Shown here: positions 9,370 to 17,744 of the stretch, one piece after another | Layout: the number at the start of each line of letters is the position of its first letter | Position numbering within the stretch: position 1 is the first letter of the stretch | Assembly (NCBI RefSeq): GCF_014199305.1 | Contig: NZ_JACIJK010000008.1 | Location: forward strand, 124,001-188,000 | DNA length: 64,000 nucleotides | From: Sphingomonas aerophila | GTDB lineage: Bacteria > Pseudomonadota > Alphaproteobacteria > Sphingomonadales > Sphingomonadaceae | Direction of reading: 5' to 3' | The notes under the pieces: model-generated | The model's input: only the letters and a program-made list of their open reading frames with translations | Database searches by the model: none | Told to the model about the DNA's origin: nothing | Position numbers and translations under genes: made by a program

Positions 9370-11118
9370 ATGTCGTTGTTCGTTGTTTCCACGCGCGATC
9401 CAGGCTTTGCGGAAGCCGCGATTGCAGAGGCGCGCCAGCAGTTCGCCGCGCACGGCCATTCAGTAGTCGATGCCATCGATATGGACGGGTGGCAGGCGCT
9501 GCATGGTCGTCCACGGTTGGGAGGACCCGACACCCTGCTGCGCCGGGGCGATGACCTGGCCGCCGTTGCGGGCATGCCGATCGTCGACGGACTGATCGGG
9601 CAGGCGGCGCTGGAGCGTTTGCTGGAACCGGGCATGACGCCTGCGCCAGACTGGAGCCGGGTCGGCGGGCAGTTCGTGGCGCTTGTCCGGCGGGCTGGAC
9701 GCACCTTCATCCTTGGCGATTATTTCGGCGTCTTTCAGCTGTTTCATGATGTTGACGACCGTGTCTTTTCCACCTCACTGCTGTCGGCACTACGTGCGCT
9801 GCCGCGGGTCACCTTCGACCCGCAGGGACTGTACGAGTGGGCCTTTGGCGTTTGCACGATGGGCACCGACACTGCCTTTGCCCAGCTCAAGATGCTCGGG
9901 CCCGATCGGTGCGTCGAGCTGACGCCGACCGGCGTGGAGTCGCACGCTCTTCGCAAAGACCTGATCGAACCTCGGGGTGAGGAACTGCCGGCTGCGGAGC
10001 TGATCCGGCGTAGCCGCGATCAGGTCATGCGCGTGGCGGACAGCTTCGGCAGGAGATTCGGCGATGACATAAATTGCCCGTTGTCGGCGGGCTTCGACTC
10101 GCGACTGATGCTTGCCGCGCTGCGGGCGGCCGGGGCCAAGCCGCGCGTCTATGTCTATGGCCCGCGCGGCGGTGCTGACGTGCGGGTGGCGCAAGCGATC
10201 GGCGCGGCAGAAGGCTTTGCCGTCGAGTGGACGGACAAGCAGTCGGACCCGATCGCGCCCGATGCCTTCGCAGAGCAGGTCGAGTTCAATTTCAACGATC
10301 TGGACGGACTTCCAAACTTCGGGAACCTGTTCGACAATGGCGTCAATGCCGCGGCCCGCGATGCGCGACACGCGCGCGGCTCCCTGGCGGTGTCAGGCGG
10401 CGGCGGCGAGATATTTCGCGACTTCTTCATGCTGCCGAACCGGCCCATGTCGGCATGGACACTGGCCCGCGCCTTTTCCTCGCGCTTCCTGCCGAGTGAC
10501 GCTCTGCCGCCGTTCGACGCTGGCGCGTATCGGCGTCGGATCGCCGACAAGTTCGCCGCCGGGCTTGGTTCCGATGATCGGGACGAGCCATTGGCGCGGA
10601 GCCGGATCGAGCAAGCGTTCATGCGCGTGCGCATTCCTGCGCTGTTCCGGTGGGAGATGACCGCCGAAGCGCGCCACGGGCCCTATGGGTTGACCTTTGC
10701 CGATCCCGGACTGGTGGCAGAGGCGATGCGAATTCCCATTGCGCTGAAATATGACGGCCGGTTCCAGGCGATGCTGATCGACGCGATCGACCCGGCACTG
10801 GCACGGCACAAATCGGGCTATGGTCACGCGTTCGACGGCGCGCCGGGCTGGCGCTACCGATTGGAGGAAGCCGCCACCCGCTACCGGCCGGCTTGGGTTC
10901 GTGAGCGCACCTACCTGGTGAAGCGGCGGCGCGGGCGCATGATGGATGAACATGGCGGGCTGCTGTCGCCCGAGTATATGGGTCGGGTCATCGACCTGAA
11001 CTTCCCGGTGATGCGGGACTATTTCGACGTGGCGCGTATCAACGACGGCGGCCTGTGGCGGCGGATTGCGTGCCTTGAGTATCTGGCGGCAAAGCTTGGC
11101 AGCAATCTGAAACGCTAA
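9370..11118 (+). CDS. Asparagine-synthase-like protein of an exosortase-A-associated glycan locus
   Basis: 582 residues. The N-terminal third looks like a class II glutamine amidotransferase (FILGDYFGVFQLFHD...VFSTSLLSALRALP...DPQGLYEW), but it starts MSLF, so the nucleophile Cys at position 2 is missing. The synthetase half has the ATP pyrophosphatase loop as PLSAGFDSRLMLAALRAAG, a variant of SGGxDS. It may use free ammonia or another amine, or act as an ATP-dependent ligase. It is divergent from topoisomerase IB and convergent with the O-ligase gene. Similar genes accompany exosortase-A polysaccharide loci, so modification of a surface glycan is the inferred job. Confidence 0.75.
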   Translation: MSLFVVSTRDPGFAEAAIAEARQQFAAHGHSVVDAIDMDGWQALHGRPRLGGPDTLLRRGDDLAAVAGMPIVDGLIGQAALERLLEPGMTPAPDWSRVGGQFVALVRRAGRTFILGDYFGVFQLFHDVDDRVFSTSLLSALRALPRVTFDPQGLYEWAFGVCTMGTDTAFAQLKMLGPDRCVELTPTGVESHALRKDLIEPRGEELPAAELIRRSRDQVMRVADSFGRRFGDDINCPLSAGFDSRLMLAALRAAGAKPRVYVYGPRGGADVRVAQAIGAAEGFAVEWTDKQSDPIAPDAFAEQVEFNFNDLDGLPNFGNLFDNGVNAAARDARHARGSLAVSGGGGEIFRDFFMLPNRPMSAWTLARAFSSRFLPSDALPPFDAGAYRRRIADKFAAGLGSDDRDEPLARSRIEQAFMRVRIPALFRWEMTAEARHGPYGLTFADPGLVAEAMRIPIALKYDGRFQAMLIDAIDPALARHKSGYGHAFDGAPGWRYRLEEAATRYRPAWVRERTYLVKRRRGRMMDEHGGLLSPEYMGRVIDLNFPVMRDYFDVARINDGGLWRRIACLEYLAAKLGSNLKR

Positions 11119-11130
11119 AGGCCGGGCCTA

Positions 11131-12465
11131 TCAGGCGAGGGCGGGGCGGGGCTTTCGCGTGACGCCCAGATTACCTGTCTGTTCCTCCGCCTTGCGCGCA
11201 AGATAGGTGTCCAGTCCGATCTGCGCCCCGATCAGCATGAACACGAACGGTTGCAGCGCGATGCCGACGAATGCCGCGCCGAGCAGGTAGACGAGGTGCG
11301 CGGTCTGCAAGGCAAGGGCCAGCGATCCTGCCCAGGCGTTGGCGCTTTCCGGATCGCGGTATCGGCGCCGAAGCACCTCCATGCGCCACAGGCCGCCCAG
11401 GTTGATCGCCAGCCAGACAAGAAGGCCGAGATAGCCCTGTTCGCCCAACATCTGGAAGTACGCGCTGTGCCAGGCGCGTGCCTCATCCGTGCTGACCCGG
11501 GTACCGCCAGCACCGTCGCTGATCAGCATCCGCAGCTTGTTCTGCTTGAACGCCAGGAAGCCGCCGCCCATCGGATGGGTCTTCGCGTAATCTAGCGTCC
11601 AGGCCCAAACCGCGAGGCGGGTCGAGGCGGACTCGTCGGCGTCATAGGTCTTTATGGTGTTCATCCGCTCCGTGTACGCCGTCGGCAGGAAGGGCACGGC
11701 CGAAAGCCCGAGCGCAACCGCCATGCCGGCGAAGAGCAGCTTGTGGCGTGAGCGGATCCACATCAGTATGCCGAGCAGGCCGATGCACAGCAGCCCTGTG
11801 CGTGCCGACGTGCCGATCGGGATTAGCACGCAGGCAAAACACAGCGCATAGGCAAAGGCCTTCACACGCCGGTCGGGTGGGAAGATCGTGCCGTATCGCG
11901 TGAACCACAGGATCACCGGGATGATCGCGATCGCGACGGCGGAGATGGTGCTTCCCTCGTACAACCCCGAATTGTTCGTGACCATTAGGTTTAGCTCACC
12001 ATATCCGCCGCCCGACAGCACCGTTTTCACACCGCCGACGATGATGATCGTGGCGGCCGAGAGCACCATGAACAGAAGGAGCGTTTCGATCCGCAGCTTC
12101 GTGCGGAGCGTGAGTGGCAGGAAGGCGGCGAACATCAGCGCTTTCCAGATGTAATCCCAGGTTTCCTTTGCCTCGGCCGGGAAATCGGCATGCGCGGTAG
12201 TGTATCCGCAGATGCCGATCAGGAGAATAATCAGTACTTGGCGCGGCGCGACCCGGGCGTCTTTCTTGTCGTCTGCAACTAGCCACAACCCGAGCGCGCC
12301 GGCGCCGGCGATCATCGAGATCGAGAGCGTGTTGAGTAGCCAATAGGTCAGCTGCTGCGGTGAAACGACATCGATGTAGACATAGGCGCAGACCATCAGG
12401 AACGGACGCGCGAGCCCCAGCACGAATAACGTGAACAAAAACCCGATCAGGAACAGGTCATGCAT
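11131..12465 (-). CDS. Probable O-glycosylation ligase, exosortase A-associated (Wzy/WaaL-like)
   Basis: About 444 residues with some ten or more transmembrane helices and a periplasmic Wzy_C/O-antigen-ligase region (WTLDYAKTHPMGGGFLAFKQN...DEARAWHSAYFQMLGEQGYLGLLVWL). The N-terminus (FLIGFLFTLFVLGLARPFLMVCAYVYIDVVSPQQLTYWLL) is characteristic of the ligase family found with exosortase A, where it is thought to transfer or polymerise glycan outside the inner membrane. The start is taken as the ATG at 12465, which overlaps the stop of a tiny upstream frame (ATGCATGA); a GTG 15 codons earlier is possible. No exosortase gene is in the window. Confidence 0.85.
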   Translation of the reverse strand: MHDLFLIGFLFTLFVLGLARPFLMVCAYVYIDVVSPQQLTYWLLNTLSISMIAGAGALGLWLVADDKKDARVAPRQVLIILLIGICGYTTAHADFPAEAKETWDYIWKALMFAAFLPLTLRTKLRIETLLLFMVLSAATIIIVGGVKTVLSGGGYGELNLMVTNNSGLYEGSTISAVAIAIIPVILWFTRYGTIFPPDRRVKAFAYALCFACVLIPIGTSARTGLLCIGLLGILMWIRSRHKLLFAGMAVALGLSAVPFLPTAYTERMNTIKTYDADESASTRLAVWAWTLDYAKTHPMGGGFLAFKQNKLRMLISDGAGGTRVSTDEARAWHSAYFQMLGEQGYLGLLVWLAINLGGLWRMEVLRRRYRDPESANAWAGSLALALQTAHLVYLLGAAFVGIALQPFVFMLIGAQIGLDTYLARKAEEQTGNLGVTRKPRPALA

Positions 12466-12595
12466 CGCGGCGGCCCCGATCGATGCCGCGCCTGATCGGC
12501 GGCCCCTCACGGTCCAGATCGGGGCGCTTCAGCAACCGCCAGGCAGCGATCAGCATCAGCCCATGGGTGAGCAGGATCGTGAGGTTGTCGATCAT
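12458..12595 (-). CDS. Small predicted membrane protein overlapping the O-ligase start
   Basis: A 45-codon frame beginning MIDNLTILLTHGLMLIAAWR, with one hydrophobic helix and then a charged, arginine-rich tail. Its stop overlaps the start of the O-ligase gene (ATGCATGA), a pattern typical of translational coupling. No clear Shine-Dalgarno is visible. I do not recognise a family. It may be a genuine micropeptide or simply a leader that sets ligase translation. Confidence 0.45.
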   Translation of the reverse strand: MIDNLTILLTHGLMLIAAWRLLKRPDLDREGPPIRRGIDRGRRDA

Positions 12596-12684
12596 GAGGG
12601 AGCGAGCACCCAAGGCATGAGTGGCCGTATAGGGAAGGGCGGTTGACGCGCCGTTAAGCCCGCGGTGCCATGACACGCCTCGCG

Positions 12685-13935
12685 ATGCGCATTCTTCATG
12701 TCCTGGACCACGGCCTGCCTATTCAAAGCGGCTATACCTTCCGCACCCGTGCGATCCTGAAGGCTCAAGAGGCGCGCGGCTGGCAGGTCGCCGCCGTCAC
12801 GGGCCCGCGGCAGAATGAGGCAGGTCCGACCAGCAGTGCCGCTGCGGAGGTCGTCGACGGCATCACCTTTCACCGCACCCCAGGGTCGCTGCCCAAGGGT
12901 GCGCTCGGCGAGCTGGGCGGTGTCGCGCGCCTTGCTCGCCGCATCGACGCGGCGGTCGCAGAGTTCCGGCCCGATATCCTGCACGCCCACTCGCCGGTGC
13001 TGGGAGCGCTCGCCGCGCTGTTGGTAGCGCGGCGGCGTGGATTGCCGCTCGTGTACGAAATCCGCGCGTTCTGGGAGGACGCGGCCGTTGGCAACGGCAC
13101 CGGCCGGGAGGGCTCGCTACGCTATCGCGCGACGCGGGCGCTGGAGAGCTGGGCCGTGCGGCGGGCCGATGGCGTCGCGGTTATCTGTGAAGGGTTGAGG
13201 ACTGATCTGCTTGCCCGCGGGATCAATCCCGATGCCGTGCTGATCTCGCCCAACGGCGTGGACATGACCCTGTTCGGGGCGCCGCCGCCGCGGGACGAGG
13301 CACTGGCCGCAAAGCTGGGACTCGACGAAGCCGAGGTGATCGGCTTCATTGGCAGCTTCTACGATTATGAAGGTTTGGACGATCTGATCGCCGCCATGCC
13401 CGCCCTGATCGCAAGGCGTCCCGCGGCACAGCTGTTGCTGGTGGGTGGTGGCCCGATGGAGGTGGAGCTCAGAAAGCAGGCTGCGGCCTCTCCTGTCGCC
13501 GGCCGGATCCACTTCTGCGGGCGCGTGCCGCACGCCAGCGTCGAGCGCTATTACGGCTTGGTTGATGTGCTCGCCTATCCGCGCAAACGGATGCGGCTAA
13601 CAGACCTGGTCACGCCGCTGAAGCCGTTGGAAGCCATGGCGCAGGGCCGGCTTGTCGCTGCGTCCGACGTTGGTGGTCATCGGGAACTGGTTCGCGACGG
13701 TGAGACAGGCACGCTTTTTCGCGCCGACGATCCCGCGGCGATCGCCACAGCCCTGGCGGACCTGCTCGAGAACAAGAGCGAATGGCAGCCGCGCCGGGCC
13801 CGCGCCCGCGCTTTTGTTGATCTCGAACGTAACTGGTCGTTCAACGTTTCACGTTACGAACCGCTTTACCAACGGCTCGTTCGAGCTGCAGCCACGGATG
13901 TATCATGGTCGCGTTTCCCCGTTTCCAGGGCCTGA
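12685..13935 (+). CDS. Glycosyltransferase, exosortase A system-associated (GT4 type)
   Basis: About 416 residues with a GT-B fold. The opening MRILHVLDHGLPIQSGYTFR is the hallmark of the exosortase-A-associated GT4 family (TIGR04063-like). The C-terminal donor-binding half contains IGFIGSFYDYEGLDDLI, LLVGGGPME and PLKPLEAMAQGRLVAASDVGGHREL, the E-x7-E region of GT4 enzymes. It should add a sugar to a lipid-linked exopolysaccharide intermediate on the cytoplasmic face. The start at 12685 matches the family; an in-frame ATG 15 bases earlier is also possible. It overlaps the next gene by 31 bases, indicating coupling. Confidence 0.9.
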   Translation: MRILHVLDHGLPIQSGYTFRTRAILKAQEARGWQVAAVTGPRQNEAGPTSSAAAEVVDGITFHRTPGSLPKGALGELGGVARLARRIDAAVAEFRPDILHAHSPVLGALAALLVARRRGLPLVYEIRAFWEDAAVGNGTGREGSLRYRATRALESWAVRRADGVAVICEGLRTDLLARGINPDAVLISPNGVDMTLFGAPPPRDEALAAKLGLDEAEVIGFIGSFYDYEGLDDLIAAMPALIARRPAAQLLLVGGGPMEVELRKQAAASPVAGRIHFCGRVPHASVERYYGLVDVLAYPRKRMRLTDLVTPLKPLEAMAQGRLVAASDVGGHRELVRDGETGTLFRADDPAAIATALADLLENKSEWQPRRARARAFVDLERNWSFNVSRYEPLYQRLVRAAATDVSWSRFPVSRA

Positions 13936-14594
13936 CTGGCTCGATCCCGACAACAGGTGCCGGCGTCGCCGCCGTCATCGGCGCGGGTGCATTCGCCCTG
14001 ATGCCCGACGCCCTGCTGGAAAGCCTCGTCTGGACCAGTGGAATAACGGCTTTGGTGCCCGCAGCCGAACCGCCGCTTGCGACCACCGCGAGAGCGATCC
14101 TGGCGCTGGCCGGGGGAGCAGGTGCAGCTGCGGTATCCTGGGCGGCGCTGTACCTCGCCTGGGGACCGGGAGGGTTCCTGGCGCCTCGGGGCAACCGCCT
14201 GACCGATATCCCGGTCGTGCGTCGTGCGGACGCTCATCCCGACGCGCCGCCACGTCGGCCGATGTCGGCCGCAGACCTGGGCACACCATTGATGGAGGTG
14301 GCTGCCGCACAGCCGCGTCCGGCACCGCAGGTCGAGCGTACGATACCGGCGGACCTCGACACGCCCCTGGCGAGCTTCGACCCCGCCGCGATCCCCGCGG
14401 CGACGATCAGGCCGCTTCCCGGCGCGCCTAGCTTGGCGCCGGGCGAGCGAATGGACGCGTTCGAACTCACCCCGGTGGTCCGCTTTGGAAGTGAGGCGCC
14501 GGTTCGGGCGGAAGGAACCTTCTCCCGCCCGACTCTCGACCAATTGATCCGGCGACTGGAACAGGGCGCACAGCGGCGCGCAGTCCGCGGCTGA
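13905..14594 (+). CDS. Uncharacterised membrane protein with proline-rich tail, coupled to the glycosyltransferase
   Basis: 229 residues, family not recognised. Two hydrophobic segments are visible (about residues 19-38 and 60-87), then a long, low-complexity Pro/Ala/Arg-rich stretch and a charged C-terminus ending in LDQLIRRLEQGAQRR. It begins inside the last codons of the glycosyltransferase gene in another frame, so it is probably translated from the same mRNA and may belong to the surface glycan locus. Convergent with sodC, which ends four bases away. Confidence 0.65.
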   Translation: MVAFPRFQGLTGSIPTTGAGVAAVIGAGAFALMPDALLESLVWTSGITALVPAAEPPLATTARAILALAGGAGAAAVSWAALYLAWGPGGFLAPRGNRLTDIPVVRRADAHPDAPPRRPMSAADLGTPLMEVAAAQPRPAPQVERTIPADLDTPLASFDPAAIPAATIRPLPGAPSLAPGERMDAFELTPVVRFGSEAPVRAEGTFSRPTLDQLIRRLEQGAQRRAVRG

Positions 14595-14598
14595 TCCG

Positions 14599-15138
14599 TC
14601 AGGCGGGGCGGAACACCCCACACGCGATTCTGCCGCCGCTGTTGCCCGACGGATCGGTCATCAGGTCATCCGCACCGGCGTGCACCATCATGGCCGCGCC
14701 GTCTACATCTAGCAGGCCTGCCAAGGTGCCGCCCGCCACTGTCGCGCCCAACGTGCCCCGGCCATCCGTTCCGATGATCAGGTTGGGCAGATCGCCTTCA
14801 TGCGGACCCGCGGGATTCATGCTGCCGTGCTTGGCCGCGGTCGGGTTCCAGTGGCCACCCGCGCTGGCAAAATCCGGAGCGTCACACCGGCCCACGGTGT
14901 GAACATGGGCGCCATGCGTTCCGGCCGGCAGCCCTTCAACCTCGATGGTATAGCGCAACCCGCCCGCAACCTCCGTCACCGTGGCGCGGCCGGCGGGGGT
15001 GCCAGTAGCAGTGGCCAGAGTGGCGACCGCGCGTGCGCCACCTTCGACCGACGTGCCGGTCACGGGCTCTTTGTGAGCGCATCCGGCAATCGCCAGCATA
15101 GCCCCTGCAACAAGAAACGGCTTGGTCGGCATCGACAT
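14599..15138 (-). CDS. sodC: Copper/zinc superoxide dismutase, predicted lipoprotein
   Basis: 179 residues. A signal peptide ends in the lipobox LAIAGC, so the protein should be lipid-anchored in the periplasm. Metal ligands are plain: GAHVHTVGRC, GGHWNPTAAKHG, MMVHAGADDL, and the C-terminal GNSGGRIACGVF with the Cys partner of the structural disulfide. It removes extracytoplasmic superoxide. The start overlaps the stop of thpR (GTGATG), so the two genes are translationally coupled; a second ATG two codons in is also possible. Confidence 0.93.
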   Translation of the reverse strand: MSMPTKPFLVAGAMLAIAGCAHKEPVTGTSVEGGARAVATLATATGTPAGRATVTEVAGGLRYTIEVEGLPAGTHGAHVHTVGRCDAPDFASAGGHWNPTAAKHGSMNPAGPHEGDLPNLIIGTDGRGTLGATVAGGTLAGLLDVDGAAMMVHAGADDLMTDPSGNSGGRIACGVFRPA

Positions 15139-15704
15139 CACTCCCCTTCGCTGCCGACAGGCGACGCCAACGGCCAGCGCTCCACCGGCTCATAGCGCGC
15201 GCCCTCACGGCCAAGAAAGCTCTGGTACAGGATCAGGTGTGCGAAGGGAAACGACTCGCTCGACAACGCGGCATGCTCGACGAGCCATTGGTCCACGGCA
15301 GGAGCTTCGGCTGCACGCCGATGAAGTCGTGCAACGGTAATGTGCGGCAGATAAGTGCGCCGCTCGGGCGCAAGGCCTGCTCGGACGCAGGCCTGTTCCA
15401 CCTTCGCATGGAGGTGGCGCAGGGGTTCGGCAGGCGCCAGGCCCGCCCATAGCTGCGCGCCCGCCCCGCGCCCACGAAAGGCCCCGACGCCCGACAGGCG
15501 GACCAGCGGTGCCGGTGCGTGCACCGCGGCGAGGCAGGCGGCGACATCCTCTGCGACCGGCCTGTCGACTTCTCCAATGAAGCGAAGGGTCACGTGCAGT
15601 TGCTCGTCATCCTGCCAGCGAGCATCCTCCACACCCTCCGCCAGGTCGGCCAGCCGATCGCGGATCACAGGAGGCGGACGCAGGGCGACAAAAAGTCGGG
15701 GCAT
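15138..15704 (-). CDS. thpR: RNA 2',3'-cyclic phosphodiesterase (2'-5' RNA ligase family)
   Basis: 188 residues of the 2H phosphoesterase superfamily. It begins MPRLFVALRPPPVIRDRLADL, has the first HxT motif in LHVTLRFIG (His37) and the second in LPHITVARL. Family members hydrolyse 2',3'-cyclic phosphates and can reversibly ligate 2'-5' tRNA halves in vitro. The ATG at 15704 is preferred over a ten-codon upstream extension because the family begins here. It is the promoter-proximal partner of sodC. Confidence 0.92.
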   Translation of the reverse strand: MPRLFVALRPPPVIRDRLADLAEGVEDARWQDDEQLHVTLRFIGEVDRPVAEDVAACLAAVHAPAPLVRLSGVGAFRGRGAGAQLWAGLAPAEPLRHLHAKVEQACVRAGLAPERRTYLPHITVARLHRRAAEAPAVDQWLVEHAALSSESFPFAHLILYQSFLGREGARYEPVERWPLASPVGSEGE

Positions 15705-15819
15705 GTTCGTAACCAAATGTTGCTGGGCCGGCATGGCCCCGGATTCGCTTGAAACACGTCGGCCAAAGACCGATATTCGACCTATCCGGCCCTATGCCGG
15801 AAAAGGAGCTTTGTTCGCC

Positions 15820-16566
15820 ATGGCTAATTGGTCTGATCCTCGGCCGACCTCCGCGCCCTTCGGCGCGACGGCCGATCGTGCGCGGAGCACCGCGTTCGAT
15901 GCGGGTCTTCGTTCCTACATGCTGTCCGTCTATAACTACATGGCATCGGCCGTTCTGCTGACGGGTATCGTCGCGCTCGGCTTTGCCAACAGCGGCTACA
16001 TGTCGGTGCTGTTCAACCCGGCGACGGGCGGCCCAAACCTGCTCGGCTGGGTAGTGATGCTGGCGCCGATCGGCATCGTTTTCGCGATGAGCTTTGGCCA
16101 GGGCCGGATGCAGACCGGCACGCTGCAGGCGCTGTTCTGGTCCTATGCGGTCCTGATGGGCTTGTCGCTGTCGACGATCTTCATTCGTTATACAGATGCG
16201 TCGATCGCCGGTGCGTTCTTCGCGACCGCCGCGGGGTTCGCCGGGCTGAGCCTGTACGGCTACACCACCAAGCGTGACCTGTCGCCGTTGGCAACCTTCC
16301 TGCTGGTTGGTGTTATCGGCATTCTGGTGGCCAGCATCGTCGCGATCTGGGTGCCGGCGCTGAACCCGGTGATCTCGATCGTCGGCGTGCTGTTGTTCGC
16401 GGGCCTGACCGCTTACGACACCCAGCGTACCAAGAGCATGTATGATCATGTGCGCGGAACGCAGGACGAAAAGCGCGTGGTCATCATGTCGGCGCTGAGC
16501 CTGTACCTCGACTTCATCAACATGTTCCTTTTCGTGCTGCGTTTGTTCGGTTCGCAGCGCAACTGA
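15820..16566 (+). CDS. Bax inhibitor-1 / YccA family membrane protein
   Basis: 248 residues, seven predicted transmembrane helices. Typical family features: short hydrophilic N-terminus, RSYMLSVYNYMASAVLLTGIVAL, IFIRYTDASIAGAFFATAAGFAGLSLYGYTTKRDLS, and the C-terminal GLTAYDTQRTKSMYD with conserved Asp, then DFINMFLFVLRLFG. Bacterial members are thought to be pH-sensitive calcium leak channels or regulators of membrane quality control. An AAGGAG ten bases before the ATG at 15820 sets the start; longer open frame upstream is antisense to thpR. Confidence 0.92.
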   Translation: MANWSDPRPTSAPFGATADRARSTAFDAGLRSYMLSVYNYMASAVLLTGIVALGFANSGYMSVLFNPATGGPNLLGWVVMLAPIGIVFAMSFGQGRMQTGTLQALFWSYAVLMGLSLSTIFIRYTDASIAGAFFATAAGFAGLSLYGYTTKRDLSPLATFLLVGVIGILVASIVAIWVPALNPVISIVGVLLFAGLTAYDTQRTKSMYDHVRGTQDEKRVVIMSALSLYLDFINMFLFVLRLFGSQRN

Positions 16567-16591
16567 TTGGGACGACCTGACTGACAAATGG

Positions 16592-16618
16592 GGCCCGGCG
16601 GGAGACTGCCGGGCCTTT
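16592..16618 (+). terminator. Terminator after the Bax inhibitor gene
   Basis: Perfect 8-bp GC stem (GGCCCGGC 16592-16599 with GCCGGGCC 16608-16615), 8-base loop, then TTT. It lies 26 bases past the stop codon. Confidence 0.7.
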
Positions 16619-16627
16619 CGCTTGTGC

Positions 16628-16652
16628 GGAACGCGTGAGCTTGCGGGCCGTT
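16628..16652 (+). promoter_or_regulatory. EcfG-type general stress promoter
   Basis: GGAAC (16628-16632), exactly 16 bases, CGTT (16649-16652), 27 bases before the ATG of the small acidic protein and just downstream of a terminator. This is an exact match to the EcfG consensus. Confidence 0.78.
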
Positions 16653-16679
16653 CTCCTCCCGCAACGAAGGAGTTCACCC

Positions 16680-16979
16680 ATGTCCGCCAATGACGGCAAC
16701 AGCATCGACCAGGGCGCACTCGACAGCATGTCGGTTGCGCCAAATGCGGGTAATCAGGAACGTGACCCGCGCCAGGATGCTGGCCAGGACCGCTCGATCA
16801 CCAAGCGTCTTGAAAAGAACCCGGAAAATTCGGACGCCCAGCTCGACAATGCGCTGGATGAAAGCATGGACGCTAGTGATCCGCCGTCCACCACCCAGCC
16901 GGCGCACGGCTCCGAGCCGCCGCTTTCGTCCGGCTACGATGCAGAGGCTGAGCGGCAGCGTTCCGACAGCGCTGATTAA
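16680..16979 (+). CDS. Small acidic, disordered stress-induced protein
   Basis: 99 residues, very hydrophilic and low in aromatic residues, with no predicted membrane segment. It contains RSITKRLEKNPENSDAQLDNALDESMDASDPPS, then a Ser/Pro-rich tail. I do not know a named family; similar short acidic proteins are common stress-regulon products. The ATG at 16680 has a clear AAGGAG. The exact EcfG promoter before it and terminators on both sides make it a free-standing one-gene unit of the general stress response. Confidence 0.75.
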   Translation: MSANDGNSIDQGALDSMSVAPNAGNQERDPRQDAGQDRSITKRLEKNPENSDAQLDNALDESMDASDPPSTTQPAHGSEPPLSSGYDAEAERQRSDSAD

Positions 16980-17024
16980 CGCCCTGTCCTGAAACACCGC
17001 TGCCACATTGTTGCGTAAGTGTCG

Positions 17025-17058
17025 CACCCGGCGATCCAAGTTGGTCGCCGGGTGTTTT
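17025..17058 (+). terminator. Rho-independent terminator of the acidic-protein gene
   Basis: Perfect 10-bp stem (CACCCGGCGA 17025-17034 with TCGCCGGGTG 17045-17054), 10-base loop, followed by TTTT. Confidence 0.8.
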
Positions 17059-17189
17059 GTGTCGGCGACAATGTTGCGCTGCACTCACATTTCTGGCCCA
17101 ATGCCTGAAAGGCAGACGACGAGACGTTAAGGGCGGCGTTAACCATCCTGGCGTACACAGGCATCGGTCAACCGGGCGGGGTGAGCGAC

Positions 17190-17744
17190 ATGGGATCCAG
17201 GATGAAACAGGCCGAAGGCGTGATGACGCTGGCCGAAATGAAGGAATTCGCTGGCTTTGCCGCAGCGACCCAGCGCTACATCCGCAGAAGCCTGGATATC
17301 GGGCTGGACCGCGACGATGCCATGCGGCGCTGGTCGCGCGATGTGGTTGAAGCGGCAAGCATCCGTGCACAGGCGAAGCTTTACGTTCACCTGCCCGAGT
17401 TGCGCGAAGCAGTCCCTGACGACAGCGGCCTTGGCGCGATTGAGCCGTTCCTGGCGCCCCTGATCTCGCTGGTGGCCTTCGACCTTGGGCAGGGGCGACT
17501 GACCACCTTTTCGGCGGTACGGTTCCTGTATGAGCGACTAGTCGGCGCAGAGGTGCGCCCTTGGCTGCCGGCAGCGTTCTGCGCGGCTGCGGCCTTGCCC
17601 CACCTCCACCCCGATCTGCGCCGGCGGTTGTTGCAGTCGATCAGCGAGGCTGCCGCGACGGCATCGGGCTGGTCCAACCGCCAGCCATCCTTTTTCCCCC
17701 ATTGGGTGGAGAAGGTCGAACCTGGCGCTGCGCTGCCTCACTAG
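17190..17744 (+). CDS. Uncharacterised cytoplasmic protein
   Basis: About 184 residues, no signal peptide. Mostly helical, with a moderately hydrophobic centre (IEPFLAPLISLVAFDLGQGRLTTFSAVRFLYERLV) and a basic middle (HPDLRRRLLQSI). I do not recognise the family. The start is uncertain among GTG 17181, ATG 17190 and ATG 17202; 17190 is chosen for the GGGGTGAG a few bases upstream. The last four bases overlap the end of the convergent extensin-like gene. Confidence 0.6.
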   Translation: MGSRMKQAEGVMTLAEMKEFAGFAAATQRYIRRSLDIGLDRDDAMRRWSRDVVEAASIRAQAKLYVHLPELREAVPDDSGLGAIEPFLAPLISLVAFDLGQGRLTTFSAVRFLYERLVGAEVRPWLPAAFCAAAALPHLHPDLRRRLLQSISEAAATASGWSNRQPSFFPHWVEKVEPGAALPH

